64,000 nt of DNA from Polycyclovorans sp964425915 (GTDB lineage: Bacteria > Pseudomonadota > Gammaproteobacteria > Nevskiales > Nevskiaceae), in the NCBI GenBank assembly GCA_964425915.1, contig CAYROO010000002.1:1-64000 (forward strand), read 5' to 3'. Numbering within the stretch: position 1 is the stretch's first letter; each line of letters starts with the position of its first letter. Under the pieces are notes generated by a model, which was not told the DNA's origin, searched no databases, and saw nothing but the letters and a program-made list of their open reading frames with translations. Of the stretch, positions 36,617 through 46,950 are shown in pieces. The position numbers and the translations under genes are program-made.

Positions 36617-38113
36617 ATGAAACCGATGCACGACGTGCTGATCATTGGCGCTGGACTTTCCGGCATCGGCATGGCCTGTCACCTGGCGCAGGAATGTCCG
36701 GGCAAGAAAGTCGCCATCCTGGAACGCCGCAACGCAATTGGCGGCACCTGGGACCTGTTCCGCTACCCCGGCATCCGCTCCGATTCCGACATGTTCAGCT
36801 TCGGCTTCAAGTTCCGGCCCTGGCATGCGCTGAAGGTGCTGGCTGACGGTCCGTCCATCCGCGAATACATCCGCACCACGGCGCACGAATTCGGCATGGA
36901 GGACAAGGTGCAATTCGGCCTGAAGACCACCTCAGCGGAATGGTCCAGCACGCAGGCCTGCTGGACGGTGACCGCGCTGCACGAGGCTTCCGGCGAAACC
37001 CGGCAGTTCACCGCGCGGTATCTGGTCGGTGCCACCGGGTACTACAACTACGATCAAGGTTACCTGCCCAGGTTCCCGGGCGAAGAACGGTTCCAGGGGC
37101 AGCGCATTCACCCGCAGCATTGGCCGGAAAACCTGGACTACACCGGCAAACGAGTGGTGGTGATCGGCAGTGGCGCCACTGCCGTCACGGTGGTGCCAGC
37201 CATGGCCGATCAGGCGGCACACGTCACCATGCTGCAGCGCTCGCCCACCTATATCTTCTCGGTGCCCGCGTTCGACAAGATCTCCGCGATCCTCAACAAG
37301 TTCCTGCCAGCGTCCTGGGTGTACGGCATGGCGCGGCGTCGCAACATCCTGATTCAGCGCGCGCTCTACATCGCCGCTCGCCGCTGGCCACAGAAGGTGC
37401 GCAAGTGGCTGCTTGACGGCGTGCGCAAGCAGATCGGCGAGCATGTCGACATGAAGCATTTCACGCCGCGCTACAACCCCTGGGATGAGCGCCTGTGCGC
37501 CGTGCCGGACGCCGATCTGTTCAAGTCGATTCGCGCCGGCAAAGCCTCGGTGGTCACCGACGCCATCGAGACCTTCACCGAGACCGGCATCCAGCTGAAG
37601 TCCGGTGAACACCTGGACGCCGATATCGTGGTCACCGCCACCGGGCTGCAGCTGCAGGTGCTGGGCGGCACCGAACTGAAGGTCGATGGGCAGACCCGCG
37701 AGGTCGGCAGCCTGATGACCTACAAGAGCGTCTTGATGCAGGACGTCCCCAACATGGCGTGGATCGTCGGCTACACCAACGCGCCCTGGACCCTGAAGGC
37801 CGACATCGCCTCACATTATGTCTGTCGCCTGCTCAACTTCATGGACCAGCGCGGAATCGTGGCAGCGGTCCCGCGCACCTCCGACGGCCCCGAGGATGAG
37901 GCCAATATCCTGGGGTCGCTGCAGTCCGGCTACGTCAAGCGCGGGGCCCACCTGCTGCCGCGCCAGGGCAAGGACTTGCCCTGGCGGGTGCTCCACCACT
38001 ATGGCCGCGACCGCAAGATGCTGCTGAAGGACCCCATCGACGACGGCAACCTGCTGTTCACCCGCGCCGAAGACGTGCCGAAGCAGCAACAGCCCGCGGC
38101 CATGGCGGCATAA
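36617..38113 (+). CDS. Flavin-containing Baeyer-Villiger-type monooxygenase
   Basis: This 498-residue FAD/NADPH enzyme has the FAD motif GAGLSGIG (residues 11-18), the BVMO fingerprint FQGQRIHPQHWP and the NADPH motif VIGSGATAV. It inserts oxygen next to a carbonyl, or acts as an N/S-oxygenase. The neighbouring hydrolase and AraC regulator suggest ketone catabolism, but the hydrolase's Asp nucleophile is not a typical esterase. GAGGAG eight bases before ATG supports the start. It lies seven bases before dnaG. Confidence 0.9.
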   Translation: MKPMHDVLIIGAGLSGIGMACHLAQECPGKKVAILERRNAIGGTWDLFRYPGIRSDSDMFSFGFKFRPWHALKVLADGPSIREYIRTTAHEFGMEDKVQFGLKTTSAEWSSTQACWTVTALHEASGETRQFTARYLVGATGYYNYDQGYLPRFPGEERFQGQRIHPQHWPENLDYTGKRVVVIGSGATAVTVVPAMADQAAHVTMLQRSPTYIFSVPAFDKISAILNKFLPASWVYGMARRRNILIQRALYIAARRWPQKVRKWLLDGVRKQIGEHVDMKHFTPRYNPWDERLCAVPDADLFKSIRAGKASVVTDAIETFTETGIQLKSGEHLDADIVVTATGLQLQVLGGTELKVDGQTREVGSLMTYKSVLMQDVPNMAWIVGYTNAPWTLKADIASHYVCRLLNFMDQRGIVAAVPRTSDGPEDEANILGSLQSGYVKRGAHLLPRQGKDLPWRVLHHYGRDRKMLLKDPIDDGNLLFTRAEDVPKQQQPAAMAA

Positions 38114-38120
38114 TGCGGGG

Positions 38121-39884
38121 GTGCCCGGCCGAATTCCCGATGCCTTCATTCAGGACCTGCTCGCGCGAACCGACATCGTCGAGGTGATCGGCGCGCGGGT
38201 GGAGCTCAAGCGCGCCGGCAAGGAACTGAAGGGCCTGTCGCCGTTCACCCACGAGAAAAGCCCTTCGTTCTTCGTGTCGCCCGCCAAGCAGATGTTCTTC
38301 GACTTCAGCTCGGGGAAGAACGGCACGGTCATCAGCTTCCTGATGGAGTACGACCGCCTCGGCTTTGTTGAGGCGGTCGAGGAGCTGGCCCGGCGCGCCG
38401 GGCTGGAGGTGCCGCGCGAGGGCGGCAGCACGCCGCAGGTGGTGATGGACGGCCCGCTCGACGCCCTGGCCGCGGCGCAGCGCTACTTCCGCGAGCAACT
38501 GCGACAGTCCTCGGCGGCCATCGAGTACCTGCGTGGCCGTGGGGTGAACAGCGAGATCGCCAAGACCTTCGGCATCGGCTACGCCCCGGATCGCTGGGAA
38601 GGCCTCACCCAGTTCCTGCAGGAGACGGCGCACGCGATCACCGCCGGACTGCTGATCGAACGCGAGGGCGCGTCGACGCGTGGCGATCGCGGCCGGGTCT
38701 ACGACCGCTTTCGCAACCGCGTGATGTTTCCCATCCGCGACACCCGGGGGCGGGTGATCGCTTTTGGCGGCCGCACCCTGGGCGACGATCCGGCGAAATA
38801 CCTGAACTCCCCGGAGACCCCGCTTTTTCACAAGGGTCGGCAACTGTTCGGCCTGTTTGAAGCCCGCAGCGCCACCCGCAGCGCCCTGCCCTACCTGATT
38901 GTGGTGGAGGGCTACATGGACGTGGTGATGCTCCACCAGTACGGCATCACCGAGGCCGTGGCCACACTGGGCACCGCCACCACCCGTGAGCACCTCACCC
39001 TGCTGTTCAAGTCCACCGGCAAGGTGGTGTTCTGCTTCGACGGTGACCGTGCCGGTCGCAGCGCCGCCTGGCGCGCGCTGGAGCAGGCGCTGTCCGAGGT
39101 GCACGGCACCCGCGAGTGCGTGTTCATGTTCCTGCCGGATGGGCACGACCCCGACAGCCTGGTACAAGAGGAGGGCGCAGAGGCCTTTCGCGCCCGCATC
39201 GATCAGGCGCCGTCGATGACGCAGTTCCTGCTGGATGAGCTGCAACGCCAGGTCCAGCTGGGCACGGTCGATGGCCGCGCCAAACTGGTGGCGCTGGCCC
39301 AGCCCTACCTCGGTCGGCTGCGCGAGGGCCCGCTGCGGACCCTGCTGGTCGACGAACTGTCGCGTCTAACCCGCCTGCCCGCCGCGGACATCGAACGGAT
39401 GCGCCCGGAACCGACACCTAGCAGCCCCCCGGCGTCGGATACGGGGGCGGCACGGCGGGCACCGTCGGCCGCCACCCGAGCGGTCAAAGCCGCGCTGCAG
39501 GCGCTTCTGGAGGAGCCGACGCTGGCCCAGCGCGTTGACCAGATGAATCTGCTGGTGCAAAGCCCGGCCCCGGGCATCCGCATCCTGGTGGATGTGCTGG
39601 ACTACTTCCAGGCCCACCCGGACGCCCACACCGGCCAGCTGATGGAAGCCTGGCGCGACACCCCGGCCGGTGCCGCACTGCAGCGCCTGATGGCCGAGCC
39701 GCCAATCCTGTCCGCAGAGCATCGCACCCGCGAATTTGAGGACACCCTGCGACACCTGGCTCAGGGCGCGGTCGATGTGCGGCTGGAGGCCCTGAAAGCC
39801 GCTTCTCGTGAGCGCGACTTGAGCGAGGCCGAGGTCCGCGAGATGGGGGTATTGTTGCGCGAGCGCACCGCCCGCCCTGGGTGA
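38121..39884 (+). CDS. dnaG: DNA primase DnaG lacking zinc-ligand residues
   Basis: This 587-residue primase makes RNA primers at the replication fork. The TOPRIM core is intact (VVEGYMDVVMLHQYG, FCFDGDRAGR) and a C-terminal DnaB-interacting domain follows. The N-terminal zinc domain keeps the family frame (GRIPDAFIQDLLARTDIVEV) and alignment to E. coli is gap-free. There the four ligands C40, H43, C61 and C64 are here S40, T43, D61 and S64. No cysteine at all occurs in the first 110 residues. The GTG at 38121 lies seven bases after the BVMO stop and has no clear ribosome site. rpoD follows, as in the classic macromolecular synthesis operon, but rpsU is absent upstream. Confidence 0.93.
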   Translation: MPGRIPDAFIQDLLARTDIVEVIGARVELKRAGKELKGLSPFTHEKSPSFFVSPAKQMFFDFSSGKNGTVISFLMEYDRLGFVEAVEELARRAGLEVPREGGSTPQVVMDGPLDALAAAQRYFREQLRQSSAAIEYLRGRGVNSEIAKTFGIGYAPDRWEGLTQFLQETAHAITAGLLIEREGASTRGDRGRVYDRFRNRVMFPIRDTRGRVIAFGGRTLGDDPAKYLNSPETPLFHKGRQLFGLFEARSATRSALPYLIVVEGYMDVVMLHQYGITEAVATLGTATTREHLTLLFKSTGKVVFCFDGDRAGRSAAWRALEQALSEVHGTRECVFMFLPDGHDPDSLVQEEGAEAFRARIDQAPSMTQFLLDELQRQVQLGTVDGRAKLVALAQPYLGRLREGPLRTLLVDELSRLTRLPAADIERMRPEPTPSSPPASDTGAARRAPSAATRAVKAALQALLEEPTLAQRVDQMNLLVQSPAPGIRILVDVLDYFQAHPDAHTGQLMEAWRDTPAGAALQRLMAEPPILSAEHRTREFEDTLRHLAQGAVDVRLEALKAASRERDLSEAEVREMGVLLRERTARPG

Positions 39885-39956
39885 AAAGCCGTTGTCGGAG
39901 GGCATTCCAGGGGGTGCGCGCTGTCACAATTCTGTGGCGCTTGCCCTGACCGCCTG

Positions 39957-39962
39957 TATAAT
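39957..39962 (+). promoter_or_regulatory. -10 box of a rpoD promoter
   Basis: TATAAT lies 58 bases upstream of the rpoD ATG, in the interval after dnaG. A -35 is not obvious (TTGCCC at 39941 is only 10 bases away). This indicates a dedicated internal promoter for rpoD. Confidence 0.5.
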
Positions 39963-40020
39963 GCACGGTTCAGCGCAGCCTTACCGCGCTGGTTTCTCAG
40001 ATCTTCTCAGGCCACACCGC

Positions 40021-41910
<1,890 letters not shown>

Positions 41911-41912
41911 AG

Positions 41913-42304
41913 TCGCGAGTAGCGNNNNNNNNNNNNNNNNNNNNNNNNNNNNNNNNNNNNNNNNNNNNNNNNNNNNNNNNNNNNNNNNNNNNNNNNNNNN
42001 NNNNNNNNNNNNNNNNNNNNNNNNTGGAGGGGCCCCGGCGTAGCTGGGGATCCTAGCGTCGGGAGCGACTTGAAGCCCGTAGGGCGTCGCGAGTAGCGTG
42101 GAGGGGCCCCAGCATAGCTGGGGATCCTAGCGTCAGGAGCGACTTAAAGCCCGTAGGGCGTCGCGAGTAGCGTGGAGGGGCCCCGGCGTAGCTGGGGATC
42201 CTAGCGTCGGGAGCGACTTGAAGCCCGCAGGGCGTCGCGAGTAGCGTGGAGGGGCCCCGGCGTAGCTGGGGATCCTAGCTTCGGGAGCGACTTGAAGCCC
42301 CTAG
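41913..42304. repeat. 74-bp tandem repeat array downstream of rpoD
   Basis: The unit starts TGGAGGGGCCCCGGCGTAGC and ends GCGTCGCGAGTAGCG. Starts at 42025, 42099, 42173 and 42247 give an exact 74-bp period, with one partial copy (GTCGCGAGTAGCG) right after the rpoD stop, before a 100-N gap. The period is not a multiple of three and no open frame crosses it. No unique spacers, so it is not a CRISPR. Nothing else is seen in this 466-base interval except the terminator at its end. Confidence 0.9.
41925..42024. other. Assembly gap (100 N) within the 74-bp array
   Basis: There are exactly 100 N, so the gap is nominal in size; collapse of the tandem array is the likely cause. Confidence 0.95.
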
Positions 42305-42324
42305 GGCGCCAACCCGTCAACCAA

Positions 42325-42353
42325 CAAAAAACCCCGCCAATGGCGGGGTTTTT
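42325..42353. terminator. Bidirectional intrinsic terminator
   Basis: CCCCGCC/GGCGGGG with a three-base loop is flanked by AAAAAA on the left and TTTTT on the right. It can end transcription of rpoD plus array and of the convergent outer-membrane gene. Confidence 0.9.
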
Positions 42354-42376
42354 GTTGCGTTCAGGCGAAATGCAGC

Positions 42377-42988
42377 TCAGTACCCCAGCGGGATCCGCAC
42401 GCCGAGTCGCGTGTCCAGCGGCGCAATTTTGGCGTTGTCGGTGTCGCCTTCGAGCCGGGTGTAGCGCAGGTCGGCAAAAATCACCCAACGCCCGGTGAGG
42501 CGGAAATCCAACCCCAGAGTGGCTTCCAGCCCGTCGACATCCTGAAAGTCGTTGGACAGGATCAGGTAGCCGATATCACCGTAGAAATTCATGTCGCGTG
42601 AGGCGTTGTAGCTGGTACGCAGATGAATACCGATGCCGTCGTTACTGACCCCGAGGGTGTCGAAGTCGGTGTACTCCACGAACACACCGCCGTAGGACCC
42701 GATGTAGCCCAGCCCGGCGCGGAGCTGGTCGATGCTGTCATTGGTGGCATCCAGCTCGACGGTCTGATACTCGCCCGAGAACGCCAGCCAGTCGGTCATC
42801 AGGGCGATGGTTCGCGCGCCCAGGCCAAAGCCATCGTCCTCGGCATCGGCGCCCGTGATGTCCTGCCCTTCGGTAAAGGAATACGGGATGGCGAACAGGT
42901 CGACATAGCCCGTGAAAATCTGCTCCTGCGCCTGAGCGGCGGTCACCGCGGTCAGCCCCAACATTGCCGCGGCCAGCGTCTTGTACAT
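42377..42988 (-). CDS. Small outer-membrane beta-barrel protein
   Basis: This 203-residue secreted protein has a signal peptide (MYKTLAAAMLGLTAVTAAQA) followed by alternating strands typical of an eight- to ten-stranded barrel (TIALMTDWLAFSGEYQTVEL, DMNFYGDIGYLILS). The C-terminal residue is tyrosine. No family or ligand is recognised. It is the first of three small barrel genes in a row. Confidence 0.7.
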   Translation of the reverse strand: MYKTLAAAMLGLTAVTAAQAQEQIFTGYVDLFAIPYSFTEGQDITGADAEDDGFGLGARTIALMTDWLAFSGEYQTVELDATNDSIDQLRAGLGYIGSYGGVFVEYTDFDTLGVSNDGIGIHLRTSYNASRDMNFYGDIGYLILSNDFQDVDGLEATLGLDFRLTGRWVIFADLRYTRLEGDTDNAKIAPLDTRLGVRIPLGY

Positions 42989-43052
42989 GGTCTCCCCCTG
43001 CTGATGGATGACCGCACTCTAACAAATCGACATGACGGCTTGATAGAAAAAG

Positions 43053-43078
43053 AAACCCCACCGCAAGGGTGGGGTTTT
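43053..43078 (-). terminator. Intrinsic terminator between the two barrel genes
   Basis: A hairpin CCCCACC/GGTGGGG is followed, on the minus strand, by a T-rich run (TTTCTTTTTC). It ends the upstream barrel gene at 43099. Confidence 0.8.
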
Positions 43079-43098
43079 GGGTACCAGGCTGGGGGCGA

Positions 43099-43650
43099 TC
43101 AGAAGTTGAAGCGGCCACCGACCGAGAAGCCGTCAAACAGGTCACCGGAGCTGTAGTCGATACCCACGGCAAACTGCGGCGTCAGGTGCGCCAGGCCGCC
43201 CACTTCGAAATAGGTGTCGTCGTCATTGAAGACATCAATATGGCGGACACCCGCTTTGCCCTCGAACACTTCGGTGAAGCGGTGGCGCAGGCCGAGACCC
43301 AACTCAAAACCCGAATCGTCATCGACATCAACGTCAGCATTGACGAATAGCACCTCACCGTTGAGGTCCGTGGCGGGCGCCAAAGCATGACGATAGCCAA
43401 GACCGGCACGGATGATGTCGAGCTCGCCGGGACCATTGTCCGCCTCAATGGCGGAATACCCGGCCAACACGTAGAAGTTGGGGTTGATCAGGGCCTGTCC
43501 GCCAATGCCGAAGCCGTCGACATCGGTGTTGCCGACTTCGCCGTCGAGATACCGACCGTCAATGAAGTTGTAGTTCAGGCCCTCGGCGGCGGCCGGCAGG
43601 GCCAGCCCCAGTGAGGTCAGTGCCGCCAGCGCGATAGACGTCTTTTTCAT
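43099..43650 (-). CDS. Small outer-membrane beta-barrel protein
   Basis: This 183-residue protein has a signal peptide (MKKTSIALAALTSLGLALPAAA) and a barrel of eight or so strands; the C-terminus ends in phenylalanine (RFNF), the usual outer-membrane targeting residue. It has the same size and strand rhythm as its neighbour at 42377-42988, but no strong identity by eye. The start at 43650 places the signal peptide first. Confidence 0.75.
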   Translation of the reverse strand: MKKTSIALAALTSLGLALPAAAEGLNYNFIDGRYLDGEVGNTDVDGFGIGGQALINPNFYVLAGYSAIEADNGPGELDIIRAGLGYRHALAPATDLNGEVLFVNADVDVDDDSGFELGLGLRHRFTEVFEGKAGVRHIDVFNDDDTYFEVGGLAHLTPQFAVGIDYSSGDLFDGFSVGGRFNF

Positions 43651-43739
43651 GCAAGGTACTCCTTGGACAGTATTGATTATGGTTACCGCATTGCGACCCA
43701 CATCGCGCCCCCTAATGGCGCACTTTTTTGGATCACACC

Positions 43740-44534
43740 ATGAAGCTTACCCGCTCAAGCTGGCTGACCGCTGAATCTCGGTCACAGTTTCGCGCCATTA
43801 TGGTGCGCGCCCTGCTCACACTGGGTGCATGCTCTGCAGCCGGCACCGCCGCCGCCGAGGTGACGCTGCAGGTCCGCTACTGGGACTACCGCCTGGAGGG
43901 CAGTACCACCGACCGCGAGCGTCTCGACTTTCAGCGAGACCTCGCCGCCCGCACTGGCGACCGCGTGGAGGCGGCGCTGTGGTGGAAGCCATCGGCGGCC
44001 TGGGCCCCGGAAGTCGGTTACCAGTACGGCCCGCTTGATGTCCGCGGCCAGCAGTCCGAGACCGTCCGCTTTGCGCTCCTCGGCATTCCGCTGTTTCAGC
44101 AGACCCGTGAAGCCCTGATTGATGCCGACCTCGACAACCAAAGCCTCACGCTGCGCTACCCGGTGTCGCTGTCATCCCGCCAGCGCCTTCACCCCGGCCT
44201 CACCGTAAGGGACCTGCGCGGCGTGGTGGTGATTCGCGACGCCGACGATGTCGAGGCCGACCGCGAGGCCATCGATGAGTGGTTTCCACAGCTGCATCTG
44301 GGCTGGGACTGGCAGCCCTACACCGAGCTGCGATTGCGCGCCGTTGCAGAGTGGATCGAGGTCTCGGGGCGCCAGGGCGACCGTCTGGAGGTCACGGCCG
44401 ACTGGCAAGCCGGCGGCGGCCCCTGGGTGCTCAGCGTCGGCTGGGCCCATCAGGGCTACCGCTTCACCGCGGGCGATGATCGCGTCAACGCGCGGTTCGC
44501 CGGCCCCTTCGCCGGCCTGGGGCTACGCTGGTAG
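43740..44534 (+). CDS. Outer-membrane beta-barrel protein
   Basis: This 264-residue protein has a long basic leader and a hydrophobic signal segment ending GTAAA, followed by a barrel (VTLQVRYWDYRLEG, then ALWWKPSAAWAPEVGYQYG) that ends in tryptophan (GLRW). I give the ATG at 43740. The ATG at 43800 would start directly at the signal segment and may be the true start. It is divergent from the barrel gene at 43099-43650. Confidence 0.65.
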   Translation: MKLTRSSWLTAESRSQFRAIMVRALLTLGACSAAGTAAAEVTLQVRYWDYRLEGSTTDRERLDFQRDLAARTGDRVEAALWWKPSAAWAPEVGYQYGPLDVRGQQSETVRFALLGIPLFQQTREALIDADLDNQSLTLRYPVSLSSRQRLHPGLTVRDLRGVVVIRDADDVEADREAIDEWFPQLHLGWDWQPYTELRLRAVAEWIEVSGRQGDRLEVTADWQAGGGPWVLSVGWAHQGYRFTAGDDRVNARFAGPFAGLGLRW

Positions 44535-44542
44535 ACGGCCAC

Positions 44543-44568
44543 AAAAAACCCCGCCAGTCGGCGGGGTT
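44543..44568 (-). terminator. Terminator of the cytochrome c pair
   Basis: CCCCGCC/GGCGGGG around a four-base loop is followed on the minus strand by six T. It also faces the plus-strand barrel gene, with a weaker T-run (TTCT) on that side. Confidence 0.85.
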
Positions 44569-44593
44569 CTCGATCCTGCACTGCGCCTCAGCC

Positions 44594-44926
44594 TCAGGGG
44601 CCGACGCTCGGGGTGTACAAGCCGCCATCCTGCCGCGCGAAGTAGTGCGACAGCACCTCGATATCCTCATCCGTGAGCCCGGCGGCAATCCCCGCCATCA
44701 CCGCATTCTTGCGGTCGCCGGAGCGGTAGGCTTCCAAGGAGTGCGCCAGGTAGTTGGCGTACTGACCCGCGATCACCGGGTAGGTCGGGAGAATCGGCTT
44801 GGCCCCGCGCTCGCCGTGACAGGCGACACAGGTGGCCGCCTTTTCAGGGGCGGCGTCACTGGCATGGGCAACCCCCAAGCTCAGCAGCAGGGTAGCGGCC
44901 AGGAGGCGCAGGCTGTGATGCATCAT
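44594..44926 (-). CDS. Class I cytochrome c, periplasmic
   Basis: This 110-residue protein has a signal peptide (LRLLAATLLLSLGVAHA) and the haem site CVACH. A distal ligand methionine is probably in NAVMAGIAAGL. AAGGAG six bases before the first of two ATGs fixes the start. It lies ten bases after its neighbour and the two share fold and size, so they are a duplicated pair of electron carriers. Confidence 0.85.
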   Translation of the reverse strand: MMHHSLRLLAATLLLSLGVAHASDAAPEKAATCVACHGERGAKPILPTYPVIAGQYANYLAHSLEAYRSGDRKNAVMAGIAAGLTDEDIEVLSHYFARQDGGLYTPSVGP

Positions 44927-44936
44927 GGCAGGCTCC

Positions 44937-45257
44937 TTAGCGCTTCGGCGCGGTGGCAATGAAGGCGGCGATGTCGGCGATGTCCTGGTCGCTCATCGAC
45001 GCTGCCTGCGAGTGCATGGTCGCGTGCTTGCGCTCACCGCTGCGGTAGGCCTTCAGCGACGCTTCCAGGTATTCGGCCGACATGCCCCCAATCTTAGGGA
45101 CCCGATAGGTGGGGTAAGCATTGTTGTACAGCGGGATACCGTGGCAGCCCATGCAGGTATTGGCTTTCACGCGGCCAGCCTCGACGTCGCCGGCGGCGGA
45201 CGCATCAGCCATGACCGCAGCGGCAAGGGCGAGGACGCCCCAACGCGCGAACTTCAT
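44937..45257 (-). CDS. Class I cytochrome c, periplasmic
   Basis: This 106-residue protein has a signal peptide (MKFARWGVLALAAAVMADASA) and the haem site CMGCH. EASLKAYRSGERKHATMHSQ parallels SLEAYRSGDRKNAVMAG in its downstream neighbour, showing common ancestry. Such cytochromes feed terminal oxidases or reductases; the partner is unknown. It is the promoter-proximal gene of the pair. Confidence 0.85.
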   Translation of the reverse strand: MKFARWGVLALAAAVMADASAAGDVEAGRVKANTCMGCHGIPLYNNAYPTYRVPKIGGMSAEYLEASLKAYRSGERKHATMHSQAASMSDQDIADIAAFIATAPKR

Positions 45258-45396
45258 GCGATAACTCCGATGAGGGCCGCAAAAAGGCCCGGACAAGAAG
45301 GTCACGGATTGTCCGGCAATTAACGAGGCGGGTCAACGCATTCCGATCGGCGCAAAGCGTCATCCACCATCCGTTATAGTGCGGCACCCGAGACCC

Positions 45397-46938
45397 ATGA
45401 ATGCCTGGATGACACGCATCATCGCGCCTGCCCCGGCCACCGGAAACATCGATGTCGCTGCCGTCGACCTCGGCTCCAACAGCTTCCACATGATGGTGGC
45501 GCGTGCCAGCGGCGACGGTGAGCTGCAGGTGATCGACCGCCTGCGCGAACCGGTCCGGCTGGCCGCCGGTCTCGACGCCGACAAGCGGTTACGCCCCGAG
45601 GCGGCCCGACGGGCGCTGACCTGCCTGGAACGCTTCGGCCAACGGCTGCGGGGGATTCCACCGGAGCGGGTGCGGGTGGTCGGCACCAATACGCTGCGGC
45701 GCATGAAGAAGAGTGCCGAATTCATCGCGGCCGCCGAGGCCGCCCTGGGCCACCCGCTGGAAATCATCTCCGGCGTCGAGGAGGCCCGGCTGGTCTATGG
45801 CGGCGTCACCCATGGCATGGGGCGGACAGCGCCGCGCCGGTTGGTGGTGGATATCGGCGGCGGCAGCACCGAAGTCATCATCGGGCGCGGCAGTCGCCCC
45901 CGCTTGATGGAGTCGGTGGCCTTGGGCTGCGTGGTGCACACCCAGCAATTCTTTGCCGATGGCATCATCACCCGGGCCCGGATGCGCAAGGCGCGACTGG
46001 CCGCACGGGTGGAGATGGAGTTCCTGGAACGGCGCTATCGCCAGGCCGGCTGGGACCTCGCCGTCGGCGCCTCCGGCACCATCCGCGGCACCTGGCGCGT
46101 GATGATGAGTCAGGGCTGGTGTGAACAGGCCATCACCCGCGATGGCCTGGAGAAGCTCATCGAACTGGTGATCAGCCGCGGCCGTGTCGACCAGATCGAC
46201 TTCGAAGCGCTGCGCGAGGATCGTCGCCCGGTCTTTCCCGGTGGCCTGGCGGTCCTGGCCGGGGTGTTCGACACACTCGGCCTGGAGCGTATGGAAACCT
46301 CCGAACGCGCGCTGCGCGAGGGGGTGCTGTATGACCTGATCGGCCGTCTCAGTGATCGGGATGTCCGCGGCGATGCCGTCAATGCCATGGCGACACGCTT
46401 CGGCGTCGACCAGCGACAGGCCGACGATGTCGAGCGCACCGCGTTGCGGCTGCTGGACCAGGTGGCCGTCGGCTGGTCGCTGGACCTGCGGTCCAGTGCC
46501 TCGCTGCTGAAATGGGCCGCACGGCTGCACGAGATCGGCCTCAGCATTGCGCACGCGGGCTATCACAAGCACAGCGAATACGTGCTGCGGAATGCGGATC
46601 TGCAGGGCTTCTCGCAAACCGATCAACGCCTGCTGGCGGCGCTGGTGCGACTGCACCGCGGCAAGTTTTCTCCGACGGTGCTGCAGGATGTGCCGGCCGA
46701 CTGGCAGTTGCCGCTGCAGCACCTGGCCATGGTGCTGCGCCTCGCCGTGTTGCTGCACCGCTCGCGCTCCCCGGGCCTGCGGCCACCATTGGACGTGGAA
46801 CCGGAACGCCGGGGACTGAAGCTGGCACTGCGCCGTGCCCGCTGGCTGGAGCAGCGCCCCCTGACCCAGGCGGACCTGGAACTGGAAGCGGACTACCTCG
46901 CCACGGTCGGCCTCAAGCTGAAGTTGCCGCGGGCCTGA
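45397..46938 (+). CDS. ppx: Exopolyphosphatase (Ppx/GppA family)
   Basis: This 513-residue phosphatase releases phosphate from polyphosphate chains, or converts pppGpp to ppGpp. It has the ASKHA phosphate motifs VDLGSNSFHMMVAR and VVDIGGGSTEVIIG. The C-terminal HD-like helical part includes LLKWAARLHEIGLSIAHAGYHKHSEYVL. The ATG at 45397 is preceded by a weak -10 (TATAGT at 45375). It converges on ppk 12 bases apart, so the synthetic and degradative enzymes of polyphosphate face each other. Confidence 0.92.
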   Translation: MNAWMTRIIAPAPATGNIDVAAVDLGSNSFHMMVARASGDGELQVIDRLREPVRLAAGLDADKRLRPEAARRALTCLERFGQRLRGIPPERVRVVGTNTLRRMKKSAEFIAAAEAALGHPLEIISGVEEARLVYGGVTHGMGRTAPRRLVVDIGGGSTEVIIGRGSRPRLMESVALGCVVHTQQFFADGIITRARMRKARLAARVEMEFLERRYRQAGWDLAVGASGTIRGTWRVMMSQGWCEQAITRDGLEKLIELVISRGRVDQIDFEALREDRRPVFPGGLAVLAGVFDTLGLERMETSERALREGVLYDLIGRLSDRDVRGDAVNAMATRFGVDQRQADDVERTALRLLDQVAVGWSLDLRSSASLLKWAARLHEIGLSIAHAGYHKHSEYVLRNADLQGFSQTDQRLLAALVRLHRGKFSPTVLQDVPADWQLPLQHLAMVLRLAVLLHRSRSPGLRPPLDVEPERRGLKLALRRARWLEQRPLTQADLELEADYLATVGLKLKLPRA

Positions 46939-46950
46939 AACGGGTCAGGG

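Noticed and set aside
36491..36913. N-terminal extension of the AraC regulator
   Set aside because: It would overlap the BVMO start region on the opposite strand; the ATG at 36490 fits the family.
39892..40020. N-terminal extension of RpoD
   Set aside because: It spans the -10 box and lies outside the conserved region 1.1 start.
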